A DNA stretch of 64,000 bases from Muscardinus avellanarius (Eukaryota; Chordata; Mammalia; Rodentia; Gliridae), in the NCBI GenBank assembly GCA_963383645.1, contig OY726563.1, positions 26,382,821 through 26,446,820 on the forward strand, in the 5' to 3' direction. This document shows, in pieces, positions 11,440-23,078 of the stretch. The stretch's first letter is position 1. Each line of letters opens with the position of its first letter. The translations under genes and the position numbers were made by a program. The notes under the pieces were generated by a model, which saw only the letters and a program-made list of their open reading frames with translations, was not told where the DNA came from and did no database searches.

Positions 11440-12004
11440 AATGAATATTTATGTGGCAGGTCAATTGTATTTTTAATTGTCTTTTTATTCTGTTTTGGTA
11501 TGGTAGCATTTTGGAATATATTCGGCACTAATTTGTCATGGAAAAGAGTCAGGAATTGAATTAAGAGTACCTGAAATGCAATCTTGCCTTAAATTCTCCA
11601 AGTGATTTATATTCTTGAAAATTAGAGATGAATTCTTAAATATCACTTAGTTTACATGGTACCTGTTATTTCTGGAAAGGTTATTACTGCAATTACTGCC
11701 ATGGTTGCTGTTTCCAGATTAATGTATATCTTTTCTGAATTTTTATTTAAAGATATATTCAAAGTACTGAATGAATCAAAGACCCTTCTGTATTTTGCAC
11801 AGTCATTAGCAGAATTGGGTTTTTAAAAGACACTTAAATAATTGGCATTAAGTAGCTACTATTTCAGTAAAAGTTCCTATCTCATGACAGATTTTGTTCT
11901 TAACCTTAAAAATATATAGTGTAATTATTACAGTTATCTAAAAACAAGTTTCATCAAAAGAAAAGTGAAGGGGTTGCTGGATATTTGTCATCTGAAATAC
12001 ATAC

Positions 12005-12178
12005 CACACAGTGATTTAACTGTGACTGTACTACTTCCTGTTCAACACTCTTTGTTTCCAGTGCGGGCAAGTGCATCTTCACTTCATCTAAAATCATCTT
12101 ACTTTCCTCTAGGCGCTGCTCAAAATTGGCTGGTTTCTGAAATAATCGAAACTTCATGGACACATCTTGCAATTTTTT
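12005..12178 (-). CDS. DMD: Dystrophin exon 32
   Basis: 174 bp, 58 codons, phase 0. The product begins KKLQDVSMKFRLFQKPANFE, has RLEESKMILDEVKMHLPALE and ends VQSQLNHCV. One difference from human is visible (Q to E in QRLEESK). It corresponds to about residues 1449-1506, the junction of spectrin-like repeats 10 and 11. The acceptor is TTTACAG before AAAAAATTGCAAG. The donor is CACTGTGTG then GTATGT. Only 369 bp separates it from exon 31. Confidence 0.98.
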
Positions 12179-12547
12179 CTGTAAAGACAACATGAGGAAG
12201 TACTGATTTAATTTAGTCTTCCAAGAAATAGTCATATTTTTGTTAAGAAAATGTTCTTTATATCTGAAGTTATAAATGAGTAAAAGTAAATCAATGTTTT
12301 AAATAACCTATCACAAAATATATACATTTGCAAGAAATCAATAATCTCCTTTACTCTGATAAATGGTCATCTATTAAAATATTTTTAAAATGCACAAAGC
12401 AAAAGGTCCATACTGACATATACCAGTTTAGTTAGCAAATAATGCCCTCAATTGTAATTTTGCTAATAATCAAGTTGTTTAGTATAGACTACATTATGTT
12501 TCAAGTGTGAATAAAACAAGATCCTTAGTTTATGCAAGGAAACATAC
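12179..12547 (-). other. DMD: Intron 31 (369 bp), very short
   Basis: AT-rich, with no recognised repeat. The donor is CACAG then GTATGTT and the acceptor is TTTACAG. It is the shortest canonical intron in the window. Confidence 0.95.
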
Positions 12548-12658
12548 CTGTGCAACATCTATCTGTGATAGAACTCTTTGGGCCGTCTCCTTTCCCTGAT
12601 TATGTTTCTTCATTTCTTCTAAACTGATTTCATGACTTGTTAAATCCGATTGTATTTT
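12548..12658 (-). CDS. DMD: Dystrophin exon 31
   Basis: 111 bp, 37 codons, phase 0. The product starts KIQSDLTSHEISLEEMKKHN, continues QGKETAQRVLSQ and ends IDVAQ. One difference from human is seen (A to T in GKETAQ). It corresponds to about residues 1412-1448, within spectrin-like repeat 10. The acceptor is CCCTACAG before AAAATACAATC and the donor is GCACAG then GTATGT. The open frame is too short to stand out alone and was found from similarity. Confidence 0.98.
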
Positions 12659-14000
12659 CTGTAGGGAGGATAGCATTAGTAGTTAGAATAATATGCAAGT
12701 TATTGCAAATTAAACCCATTCTCCAAAAAGATACAATTAAGAAACTTTCCTAAATCTTTACTATAATATAGTATCCTTTAAATAATTATTTTTATCTACC
12801 ATAAATGACCAAAATTTAAATAATTCATTTTCCCTATGGATTATTATAAGAAGAAATTATCATTTTGACTCACTGATAATGAACTATTTGACTCATAATT
12901 TCTGATAATTTCTACTTAAATCTAATATGTAGAAATAATGCTATTGTATCTTTATTGTTACATTCAAATATAACCAAAAACAAGCTATTAATTTTTATAA
13001 ATTAGCTATCTTTGACAAAGATATGATGTAATGAAAAAGTTACATATAGATAATATTCCCTAACAAAGACTCAGTAATTCTGAATCATATTTCAGGAAGT
13101 CTAGAGATCTAAGAAAGAGAAGTTAAATGTCTCAACAGCCATTGATTTTATCTGATAGATACTTTATGGCATCCTACAAATATTCACTTTTAAAGTTTAA
13201 GTAACTATAAATTATTTCTGTATTGTCTATCTTCAATAAGAACATTTTAAGTTCCAGTCAATAGTATACACTTAATTGTCTTTTGAATTTCTGACCCAGT
13301 CATATGTATGTACCAAATCAAAGTGTACAGACACAAAATAATAAATTTATTTATTCCTGTCAGATTCAGTAAAAACCAGCTATGAATAATTTTAGTTCAA
13401 AATTCATTGATACATTTTTATAAGCATATAAAAGAAGAATCTGTTATCTTATCATATAGTAGCAATATAATATGCAAAACAATTGTATAAACAAATGTAC
13501 ACCAGTTGGAGCTAATTCTGGTATCTATTATTAGAATGTGGCTTCAGGTTTTCTTAGCAGTTACCACAAGTAGAACTATACCCTAAACTGAGTAGTGAGA
13601 ATTATCCTATGAAAATGGGCTCCTGATAGAGGAACTCCTTAGGATGTAAGGATAAAATTCCAGATATACCTTAATAATATTCTGCAGCACATTAACTGTA
13701 ACATTTATAAAGGAAAATTAATTCTTAATTAGTAATTAAAATTCTGACTTTAAATATATGAGTCTACAGACTAAAGTAAACGCATATTTTTTCTATAAAC
13801 AATATTTTCATTGGTTGAAAACTATATAGTGTGAGAAATACTGATATATACTATTCTTCAGAATCCATATAATCTAGAGGTTAGGAATTCTAAGTATATA
13901 ACAATATTAACAGAAAAAATGCTAAAGGACCTACAAAATTTAAAGGGTGCTTGTAGTTGAAGTGTCACTTATACAAGGGTGTTAGCAAATATCATGAGAG

Positions 14001-14223
14001 CTGGGCATGATGGTTCACACTTGTAATCCCCACGCTTGAGAGGCTGACTTCAGAATGGCACAGGTTCGAAGCCAGCTGCAGCTACTTAGTGAGACTCTTA
14101 GCAACTTAGTGAGACCCTGGTTCCAAATAAAATAGAAAATAGGTCTGGGAGTATAGCCCAGAGATAGAAAGCCCCTGGGTTCCACTCCAGTACCACCAAA
14201 AAAAAAAAAAAATGTCATGAGAG
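14001..14223 (+). repeat. B1-ID SINE
   Basis: Full dimer (GCTGGGCATGATGGTTCACA through GTACCACC and an A15 tail). The flanks ATCATGAGAG and GTCATGAGAG form the target duplication. Confidence 0.93.
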
Positions 14224-14744
14224 ATGATGTTAAAGCAAAATTCTGAACAATCAGTAAGTATTTTAGGGATTATCAAATGCTTAGGATTTATTTTATTAGG
14301 ACCTTTCAGCGGGAATATTCTTAAGCCTCTCAAAAATGTGGGACAATAATATTTACGTTTAAGCCACATAATTTTCTCCACTAAGTCATTAATACTTAGA
14401 GCATAGGCAATGCATGTGCCAAAATAGGTCCATGAGAGCTTTCCTCAGAAACATATAACAAGGGAAAATATAGCCAAATTCTGTGGATGCTTAAAACTGT
14501 GTCACATATGCTATAAAACTGTTTTCATGAGGCTTCTCGCTTTCAGTATCAATTGCAAAAGAGCAAAAATCCATGAGTAGAAAGAGAAGATATAAGTAGA
14601 AACCCAGAATGAGAGGTAGGGGCCTAAATATTAATGTCTTCCAATCATAGGCTAAAGCAGATGTCATTTCCCAAAGTGCACTGCAATCGTAGTATCTGTG
14701 CTACATACTCCTCTCACCATCTCTTCATTAAGAGGTGAGGGTTA

Positions 14745-14964
14745 AGCTGGGCGGGGTGGCGCACACTTGTAATCCTAACATTTGGGAGGCTAACTCAGGA
14801 GGATCATGGTTCGAGGACAGCCTCAGCTGCTACTTAGTGTGTCCCATTGCAACTCAGTGAGGCCCTGTTTCAAAATAAATAATAAGAAGTAGGAGTGGAG
14901 ATGCAGCTCAGAGGTAGAATGCCCCTGAGTTCCATTCCATCCCTGGCACCCCTCCCCCCCAAAT
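14745..14964 (+). repeat. B1-ID SINE
   Basis: Full dimer, GCTGGGCGGGGTGGCGCACA to CCTGGCACC, with AGAGGTGAGG / AGAGCTGAGG flanks. Confidence 0.92.
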
Positions 14965-15000
14965 AGAGCTGAGGATTATATATAACTTTATATATAACTT

Positions 15001-15233
15001 TAGTTTTCCATTTTTTTTTTTTTTGCAGGTCTGGGGATGGAACCCGGGGGCATTCTACCTCTGAGCTACACCACCTGCCCTATTTTTTATTCTTTATTTT
15101 GAAACCGGGTCTCACTGAGTTGCAGAGGGCCTCACAAAGTGGCTGAGGCTGTCCGCGAACCGCGATCCTCCAGGTCTCAGCCTCTCGAATGCTGGGATTA
15201 CAAGCGTGTGCTACCACGCCTGGCTAGTTTTCC
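15001..15233 (-). repeat. B1-ID SINE with 9 bp target duplication
   Basis: Element at 15010-15224, minus strand, flanked by TAGTTTTCC on both sides. CpG sites are still present in the left part, so it is relatively young. Confidence 0.93.
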
Positions 15234-15956
15234 TTTTGATTGCCTTCAGCAATAGAATACAACAAAAGTGATGCTCTTCCAGTTACGGCAAAAGTCCCAA
15301 TCTGGCCTGATGGCTTCTACTTCTCTTTTAGGAACACACACTGGTAGTGTGCTCCCTCTTGACATTCATCCAATGTAATATGCTAAAAAGAGCCTAAACT
15401 TCAGGAAGAGGCCATATATAAGCATTTCGGTAAATAATCCCAACTGACCTTGCATGAGACAACTTCAAGCCACCAGGATCTTGGACACCCACCCAATTGA
15501 GTCTCAATAGCTTTCCAGTACTGGCCCAAAGCTGAACATATTAGAGACTCCAAGAGAAAACCATTCACCAAAACCATTAGAGACAACAATGAAGAGTTGC
15601 TACCAATAACCAGAACATGAGGTTTACATTTTATTCATGAGTAAAAGTTTTCCTATTGCTCATGACTTCTATGAGATCATACTGTATGTTTATGACAAAT
15701 CTCTGCCCGTTTTTGTTTTTACTTTAGTTAATTAATTTTTACTCATACATAAGACTTATAAATAGCATGTGAGATATTTGAGGCATCAAGATTTGTTAAA
15801 AAAAAAAAAAAAACTAAAGCATTGCTGGTTTAGGGGAAAACCTGGTATGGAGGCAAGATACTAAACAGTGGGGAGAATTTGGTGAAACTATAACTGAAAA
15901 TGTAGGTCAAGAGCGAGAATTAAATATTCTCATGTTCTAAATGAATGGTTTTTAGT

Positions 15957-16163
15957 ATTTTGGCGGAATACTGGTGATTGAACCCAGGGACAATTTATTT
16001 CTGAGCTTGATTCCTAGCCCTAATTTAGTTTATTTTTTATTTTTATTTTTTAATTTGAAAAATAGTCTTGCTAAGTTGCTGACACTGGCCTTGAGCCTAT
16101 GGTCCTTGTGATTCAGCTTTCTAAGTACTGGGATTATAGGCATGCATCATCATGCCTGGTGGT
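15957..16163 (-). repeat. B1-ID SINE, diverged
   Basis: The plus strand shows ACTGGTGATTGAACCCAGGG, CTTGCTAAGTTGCTGACACT and AAGTACTGGGATTATAGGCA. Confidence 0.9.
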
Positions 16164-16194
16164 TTCTATTATTTTAAAAATAAAAATAAATTTA

Positions 16195-16740
16195 AAAATT
16201 TGAGACTATTATAATTGCTAAGTGATTTCAGTAAAGTTTCAGGATACAAAAATATCATTTTAAATTCAGTAGCATTCAAATATACCACTAAAGAACTTGT
16301 TGAGAAGGAAATAATAAAAAAAAAAACTACCCCATTCCTAATAATTGCCAAAAAAAAAACATTTTAAATTTAACTAAGGAAATGAAACAACACTACACGA
16401 AAAATTCTGATAAAACTGTAGAATACTGTTTTATGGAATAATTATAATGGAATCATATTCAGTCCCAAATAAGAAGAAAATTCTGTCAATTGCAGCCAAT
16501 AGATGGCTACGGAGGACATTAAGTTAAATAAATCATACACAGAAAGACAGGTACAATATATTCTCTCTAATATGTAAAAGCTAAACAACATCTTCCACCT
16601 ACCTGAAAAGAGAATGCTGATTACTAGAATATGGGAAGAATACTCTTGGGGATAGGTGGCATGAGAAGGTTGGATTTGATTGGTCACTCAATGCATGCAT
16701 TGAAATATTACACCCAACCATATTAATATGAGAAACTAAA
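16195..16740 (+). mobile_element. Old LINE-1 ORF2 fragment(s)
   Basis: AGTTTCAGGATACAAAAATA and CAGTAGCATTCAAATATACC recall the ORF2 block around CAGGATACAAAATTAA. The downstream part (GGAATCATATTCAGTCCCAA, TGTAAAAGCTAAACAAC) looks like a L1 or HAL1-type 3' portion. It is strongly diverged. Confidence 0.55.
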
Positions 16741-17449
16741 AGATATCAGTCAGAAAAATTATTTTTAAAAAATTATCAAAATGAGATGAAAGTTTTATAT
16801 CAAAATATAAGGCAAATAAGAATATAGTGAGAAAATATAACAAATCAACGATACTTTGAGATAAGCTGTTGTTTTTTGATCACAATAGGTTGTGTGCATA
16901 GACAGGTGCAGAGTGTGGCAGTATAGCTCTGTACAATAGGTATTTATGTCAATGTTTTCAAATGTTAGAGAGAAGTAGGAAGAGCGGGCAAAGAAAGAGG
17001 CATAGAAAATATGGGCATTAAAGGGGCATTAAGAAGAAAATTAAAAACTGGAAGTCTATTAGAAGGATAAGTAACTACGGAAGAGAGACTACCACTTCAG
17101 TCAAATGATGTGAGAATTTTAAGAGATTAAGGATTTCAAATTGGAGACAGGTCCTATGAGAAATAAAGTAGTAAGAGTACATTACTGGCCAATGAGAAAT
17201 TTAGTCAGGGCATAGTCAGTAGATAATGAGAGCAGAAATCAGATGTTCAAGGGCTAAAGGCTGATTAAAGATCAAGAAGCATCCTTATAAAATAATTTAA
17301 TGATTTTTTAAGAGTTCAGACTCTACATATGATGAAATTCAAGTCAATCAGACTTCAACATGTTTTAACGCTCTGAGAAAATAGCCAATGGATAAATCCA
17401 TTTTTCCTACAAAAATGTGAGAAGATAATTGATTTAAAAGCCCTGTGGA

Positions 17450-17582
17450 GCCAGGCATGGTGGAACATGCTCATATTCCCAGTACTTGGGAGGCTGAGAT
17501 AGAAAAATTGCTGGTTCATGGTCTAGGGGTAGGGCTTGGAGGTAGAATGTCTCTGGGTTCAATCTCCAGTATCACAAAAAAA
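17450..17582 (+). repeat. B1-ID SINE, internally deleted
   Basis: The left start (GCCAGGCATGGTGGAACATG) jumps directly to the right part (GGTCTAGGGGTAGGGCTTGG). CCCTGTGGA flanks both sides. Confidence 0.9.
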
Positions 17583-17749
17583 CCCTGTGGAAATAATTGG
17601 GGAAGTTATTCAATATATCTAATATATTAATTAATAATATTAATTATTAAGATTGTAAATAAATTACTATATATTTCCAATTGATTATACTTTGGGAAAG
17701 TTGTAGGACATGAATCATACTAATGTTTATGTAGCATATTTATAAATTA

Positions 17750-17796
17750 TTTATACAATTTTTACCTTGAAATTTATACAATTTTTACCTTGAAAT
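17750..17796. repeat. 23 bp tandem duplication
   Basis: ATTTATACAATTTTTACCTTG occurs twice head to tail within AT-rich DNA. Confidence 0.85.
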
Positions 17797-18195
17797 ATTA
17801 AATTTTACTTTGTTTCTTTTACCACCTACTTTATTTCACTTCATAAAAGTATTGCTCTGGGACTACATAATTAAAAATGCTTTTCAATTTAGAGCAGCTT
17901 TATTGTGAAGTAGATAAGTGCTTTATTGAAATAACAGAACATTATTGAAACTTCAAGGCAGAATAGACAATATCCTATTTTAAGATCCCTCATTAAGAAA
18001 AGACAAATATTACATTGTTTTTTGACATTATGATTAGATGATGAAAGAATATTACATTGTATAAGATGACATAGAAAAAGAAACATAATTTTTATACTTT
18101 GCTACAAAATTTATAAATTCTCCACAAGATCTGAAGGATATACAATTTGAGTGCTATTTCTCCTAAAAAAACACAAAAAACAAAAAACAAAACCT

Positions 18196-18626
18196 GCTGG
18201 GCATGGTGGCACACATGCGTGATACCAGTACTTGGAGGCTGAGATGGGAATCAGAGGATTTTAGCCAGGTTCAGCTACTTAGTGAGGCCCTCTGCAACTT
18301 GGAGAGACCCTGTTTGAAAATAAAGAATAAAAAATAGGGCTGAGGGTGAATTCGCTCAAATTGCCCCCCCCTCCGCACCCCTACCATTTCTGAATGGCAT
18401 GGGGCTTTAACTGTCTTCTATTTCTATCTTTTTAAGAAACTTCTTTAAATCTTCAGCAAGAGTCTGGGCTAATGTGATTGACTCTTAGCTCAGGACAAGA
18501 ACCCGCAGTTTTTCTGTTTTTTGGGTTTTTGTGTGTGTGTTCTGAAGGAAATAAAAAAAAAATAGGGCTGAGGGTGGAGCTTGCAGGGTAGAATGCCCCT
18601 GGGTTCAATCACCAGTATTTCAAAAA
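18196..18626 (+). repeat. B1-ID SINE split by a second repeat
   Basis: The SINE left part and linker run from 18196 to about 18360. The right part is present again from 18551 to 18626. Between them (about 18380-18545) is the same unclassified repeat found at 6770-6905. The SINE piece AATAGGGCTGAGGGTG flanks the insert at 18333-18348 and 18561-18576. Confidence 0.75.
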
Positions 18627-18734
18627 ACAAACAAACTACCAGGATATGGCTGCTAAGTGTTTGTTATAAAACAAACAACTGTGAAATTATCAGCCTAACT
18701 TCACATATTTTGTTTCGTATTTTGAGGCTGTGTA

Positions 18735-18927
18735 GTACTGGGGATTGAACCCCAGTGGCACTACCTCTGAGCTATCTCCTCAGTCCTATTTTATCTTTTA
18801 TGGTGAAATCAGGTCTAAGTTGCTGAGGGACTTTCTAACTTGGTGAAGCTGGCCTTGAACTTGCAATCCTCTTATCTCAGCCTTCCAAGAACTAGAATTA
18901 CAGGTGTACACCACCATGCCTGGTTTC
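18735..18927 (-). repeat. B1-ID SINE
   Basis: The plus strand shows GTACTGGGGATTGAACCCCA, TGAAGCTGGCCTTGAACTTG and GTGTACACCACCATGCCTGG. Confidence 0.92.
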
Positions 18928-20217
18928 TAGTTTCATTTAAAATTAGTTAATTCCAACAGAAACATAGAGAAAAGTAGCATATTAGAGTTAACGATACAGA
19001 ACAACCATATATGCTCTAAATTCTCAATCCACTAACTAGAATTTTATATAGAAGTGAAATAGTATAAAGCAACTTATATCATCTTGTCATCAGAAAAACA
19101 CAAAGCATATAATACAGAAAGTATGTTCATAACTATGTAAACTATGAAAATAAATAACAAATGAAATAGAAATAACCATTTTCCATTAAAAATGGTAAAG
19201 GGCAGAATTATAGGACCAAACATCAATCAAATATTAATGACATTTCCAATGTAGCACTTTACAATTAATTAAGCTGAGAGCAGGGCTTTTTATCCTGCTT
19301 TACCTCATTAAACCATTCTCATATATCAAATTAATGACAAAAAATGGAAAGCAAAATTAAGCTGTAGGTGTCCAAGGTATTTCATGAAATACAGGAAAGT
19401 ACATCAAATAATTATTGGACCTTTTGTAATATCAAATAAAGAAGACAATTCCTTAGAAAATAACTGAAATTATTTCAGAAAGAAAACTATTAAAAATATC
19501 TTGAAACCACTGATTATTGGAGAAGTATAATATCTTCAGACTAGTAAGTTTCAAATAGATAATAATTTTGAAATTGAAGCCTTTGAAGAGGAAGTCTCCA
19601 TATATAATGCACACTTTCAAAATTAATGAAGGAAAATATACTAAAGTATCTTGGGTGAAGGCATTTTCAAACATGGGAACATGAAATAAATGGAACGTGA
19701 TCATGAGCAAATTGTTTTGAAAAGTTTTATACTTATAAACAATTAAGTATGAAGAGAATAAATATCCAAGGCATTTTTCTACTATTAGTAAAAAAACATA
19801 AGTTGATTAGACATAGAAAGAATATTGTCAAGAAATTCTATTTTAGATCCCTTGTGTCCATTTTCAGTTACACCCCATTCTCACTCCAGCCTCAACCATT
19901 AATCTAGCCTGTTCAGTCTCTTCAACAAAAATAATTGACTTATATACTTCATTAAGCAGTTGTAATGATCAAATCAAAGAATGTGGATGCTTTGAAACAT
20001 TAGATATTCACATGGGGTAGCCCTTTAAAAATATGTAATACATGAAGAGGATGGAGCACATACTACAATTAGTCATTCCCTTTCATTTGAAAAATAAATG
20101 TTTTACACTTATAATATTTTGAAAGTATTTCCAAACCTCTAAAGTTTGGTAATATCATAAATCCCCATAACTAGGTATAAAACCATTATAAAAATGATTC
20201 TCAATAGTTATGGTAAA

Positions 20218-20428
20218 GCTGAGTGTGGTTGCACATGCTTATAATCCCAGTACTTGGGAGGCTGAGACAGGAGGATCATGGTTTGAAGACAGCTTTAGCT
20301 ACTTAGTGAGGCCCTCCACATCTTAGTGAGACTTGGTTAAAAGATAAAGAATAAAAAATTGGGCTGGGGGTGTAGCTCGGAGGTAGAATGTGCCTGGGTT
20401 CTATCCCCAGTATTGTGAAAAAAAATAG
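20218..20428 (+). repeat. B1-ID SINE
   Basis: Full dimer, GCTGAGTGTGGTTGCACATG to CCCCAGTATTGTG. ATAGTTATGGTAAA and ATAGTTATGTTAAA flank it. Confidence 0.93.
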
Positions 20429-20814
20429 TTATGTTAAACTTGGATGGCCAGCAACTTCTTAATGTTCATCTTGTTTCAAAAGATGTTATAAATTCCAAGA
20501 TGGCAAGGACCATTTTGAGCTTGTCAACTTTAAAAAAAAAACAAAACTGCATTACCTCTCATATTTCTCTGGTGTATAAATAGTAACTAAACCTTTAAGA
20601 AGTTCAATAAATCTGCTAAATATTTATTTAACACCTGCTCGGTGCCTTGCTCTCTTGGCATTAATAGGAAGAAATGGGGATGAACAAAAAAATAACAAAA
20701 AAGCAAATTATAGGTAAAATTTTCATATAATAAATGCTGAAAGAGTAGTATGACAATGTTATCTGAATGCATTTTGGATTAATAACTTCTCTGTGCGTTA
20801 TTACAGTGACATTC

Positions 20815-20953
20815 TATCTCCAACCTACATCCCTAGCACCTTTTTCATTTTATTTGAAATCAGGGTCTTGCCATGTTGCTAAGAGTTTCCCAAAGTTGCT
20901 GAGACTGACCTAGGACCTATAATACTACATGTCTCAGCCTCCCAAGTACTGGT
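20815..20953 (-). repeat. B1-ID SINE, truncated
   Basis: The plus strand shows CTACATCCCTAGCACC, TTTGAAATCAGGGTCTTGCC and GTCTCAGCCTCCCAAGTACT. Confidence 0.85.
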
Positions 20954-23025
20954 TTAGTTTCATTTTTATATTGAGAATTTTTAGATAAACTTTTCACAAG
21001 ATTTTATATTTAAACTGTAAGACCAAGATAAACCTTTAAGAGTTCATAATAAAAAGGCACATTTCTTTATCATGCTTTCTGAGAGGACATAATACTGTTC
21101 ATTTTTTCTATGTATAGTGTACAATGTGGGGCATGCTTCTAATCTATCACACCATCTTTACCTCCTGCTTATGATCATTTCCCACACAATTAAACATTAA
21201 AAATAAAAATAATGGTTATTCTAAGTTGTCAATTAATTAGTTTTATATAGAAACACAGAGGGGTAGAAAGTTTTGTTAGGACAGACTTGAAATCAAACGC
21301 ACTGGATTAACCTGATATGGTGAGTAAGAAGAAAAAAATTCTATTATGGTTGTATGGGGTTTAACATTTGCATGAAAACTTCTGGATAGTTCTTTTTATT
21401 TCCTTTGGTTATATTATTTAATTTTCACATGAATTCTGAAAAAATACCCCTTGTGGATTTATGCCATCTAATTAAAAAGTTACTGAAATAGGCTGTAAAG
21501 TTAGAATGTTAGAGCTGTTTGGCAACTTGAATATGCCTATGATTATTATCCATTTCTGCTTAATTTTCTAATGAAATCATAAATTCAATCTGGCAGATCA
21601 AAATCTACATATGGCCCTTTATTTTGTATGCCATTTATTTTGATAGTTTAGAATGTTTCCATTTAAATGTGACAAAACATATTTAAAGTGAATGAGGTAA
21701 CGTTTAGCTTCTTCAATAAACACAGGAAGACCTCAATTCTGAATTTCTCAGACGTACAGTAATGTAATCAGCTTAAATGAACACATTACTTTGGTTAAAA
21801 AAAAAGATGATTTTCTGTTTATTGATGCTAATTTTTAGCCATGGAAGAAAGGGATGGAAAGAAGCAATCAAGTTTGGAGAGCCTTCCTCTCATAAAAATC
21901 TTGATATGGCCATAGGTGAGGAAGAGGTTCTATGAAGTCATGACTTAGTACTCCCAGACTTTTTACTTGACTGGTCTGGGGTGCAGCCCAGGTACTTAGA
22001 CTTTTGCTACTGGATCTTACTCTGTGCTAAACAATCAAATTTATTCCGTGTATTTCTTTGTGGATATACAATTTGTTGATTTTACTTCTCAAACTTTCAG
22101 AAGAAGTCTCATAAATTTTTCCCATTTTTATTCATAGTGTTTTAAAAACAGTTCTTAAGTTTTTGGTTTCTATATCTAAAATATATATTTCTATATTTAG
22201 TAAAGTTTCCCCATGTATTTTATTCTGTTTGCATCAGTGAGTTAACATTTTAATTTTGTACATTAATAAAAAAAAATCCCTCAGTGAGTTGTAAATAAAG
22301 ACTGATGTGATGTGTGGTTTATTTAAGGGTGTGGTTTATTTAAGTGCCATTGTTTGAAATAAAATACTCATGTCATCCAATGCTCTGATATCCTTGTAGT
22401 GTGTAATTGTATAGTCTAAATGGTTAACTTTTACTTCTGTAAACTAATGTCACTAAATAAAAAAGGAAAATATTGTTCAATCTAATTCAGAATCAAAGAG
22501 CCCAGTTTTCTAATTGTGTAATGTGTTTTATCAATGAACTAGCTGAAGAAGTGGGAAGCACTTATTTTGTACTTTCTAGTCATGAGTACAAATGTGAATG
22601 GAATAAAGTATCTTGAGCAACATCTACGTTTATATATTAATATACTATTCAGATACATATTTACATATATATTTATACATAGATACATCATATACATAAC
22701 CTTGATGTTGGGGAGTTTTTATACCTGAGAATTTCAAGCAATTGTAAAATGGACAAAAAGGTGTCTGTATTAACAGATTTAAATGAAGTAGCAAAACTAC
22801 CAGCGTACCACACGGTGGAGACAGACATCCACAAATTTGTGAGATCAGTATTGAGAAAAGTCTGAGCACATATTCCACTGAATACTAAATATGGCAAGGT
22901 TCTTCATTTTCCATCTTCTCAGCACTTAATTAAAATAACTATGCAATTTCCAAAAAGGGAAAGCAAAGTCCACCATTAAAAAATGTGTGTTTTCTTTTAA
23001 GATAAAGAGCATTAAAGTTTGCCTA

Positions 23026-23078
<53 letters not shown>

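Larger units (their letters stand above)
8461..12004 (-). other. DMD: Intron 32 (3,544 bp)
   Basis: Non-coding. It holds a complete solo LTR (8497-8875) and one SINE (11208-11422). The AT-rich remainder (8880-11190 and 11440-12004) shows no gene. Short open frames, for example at 9801-10055, have no coding support. Confidence 0.85.
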
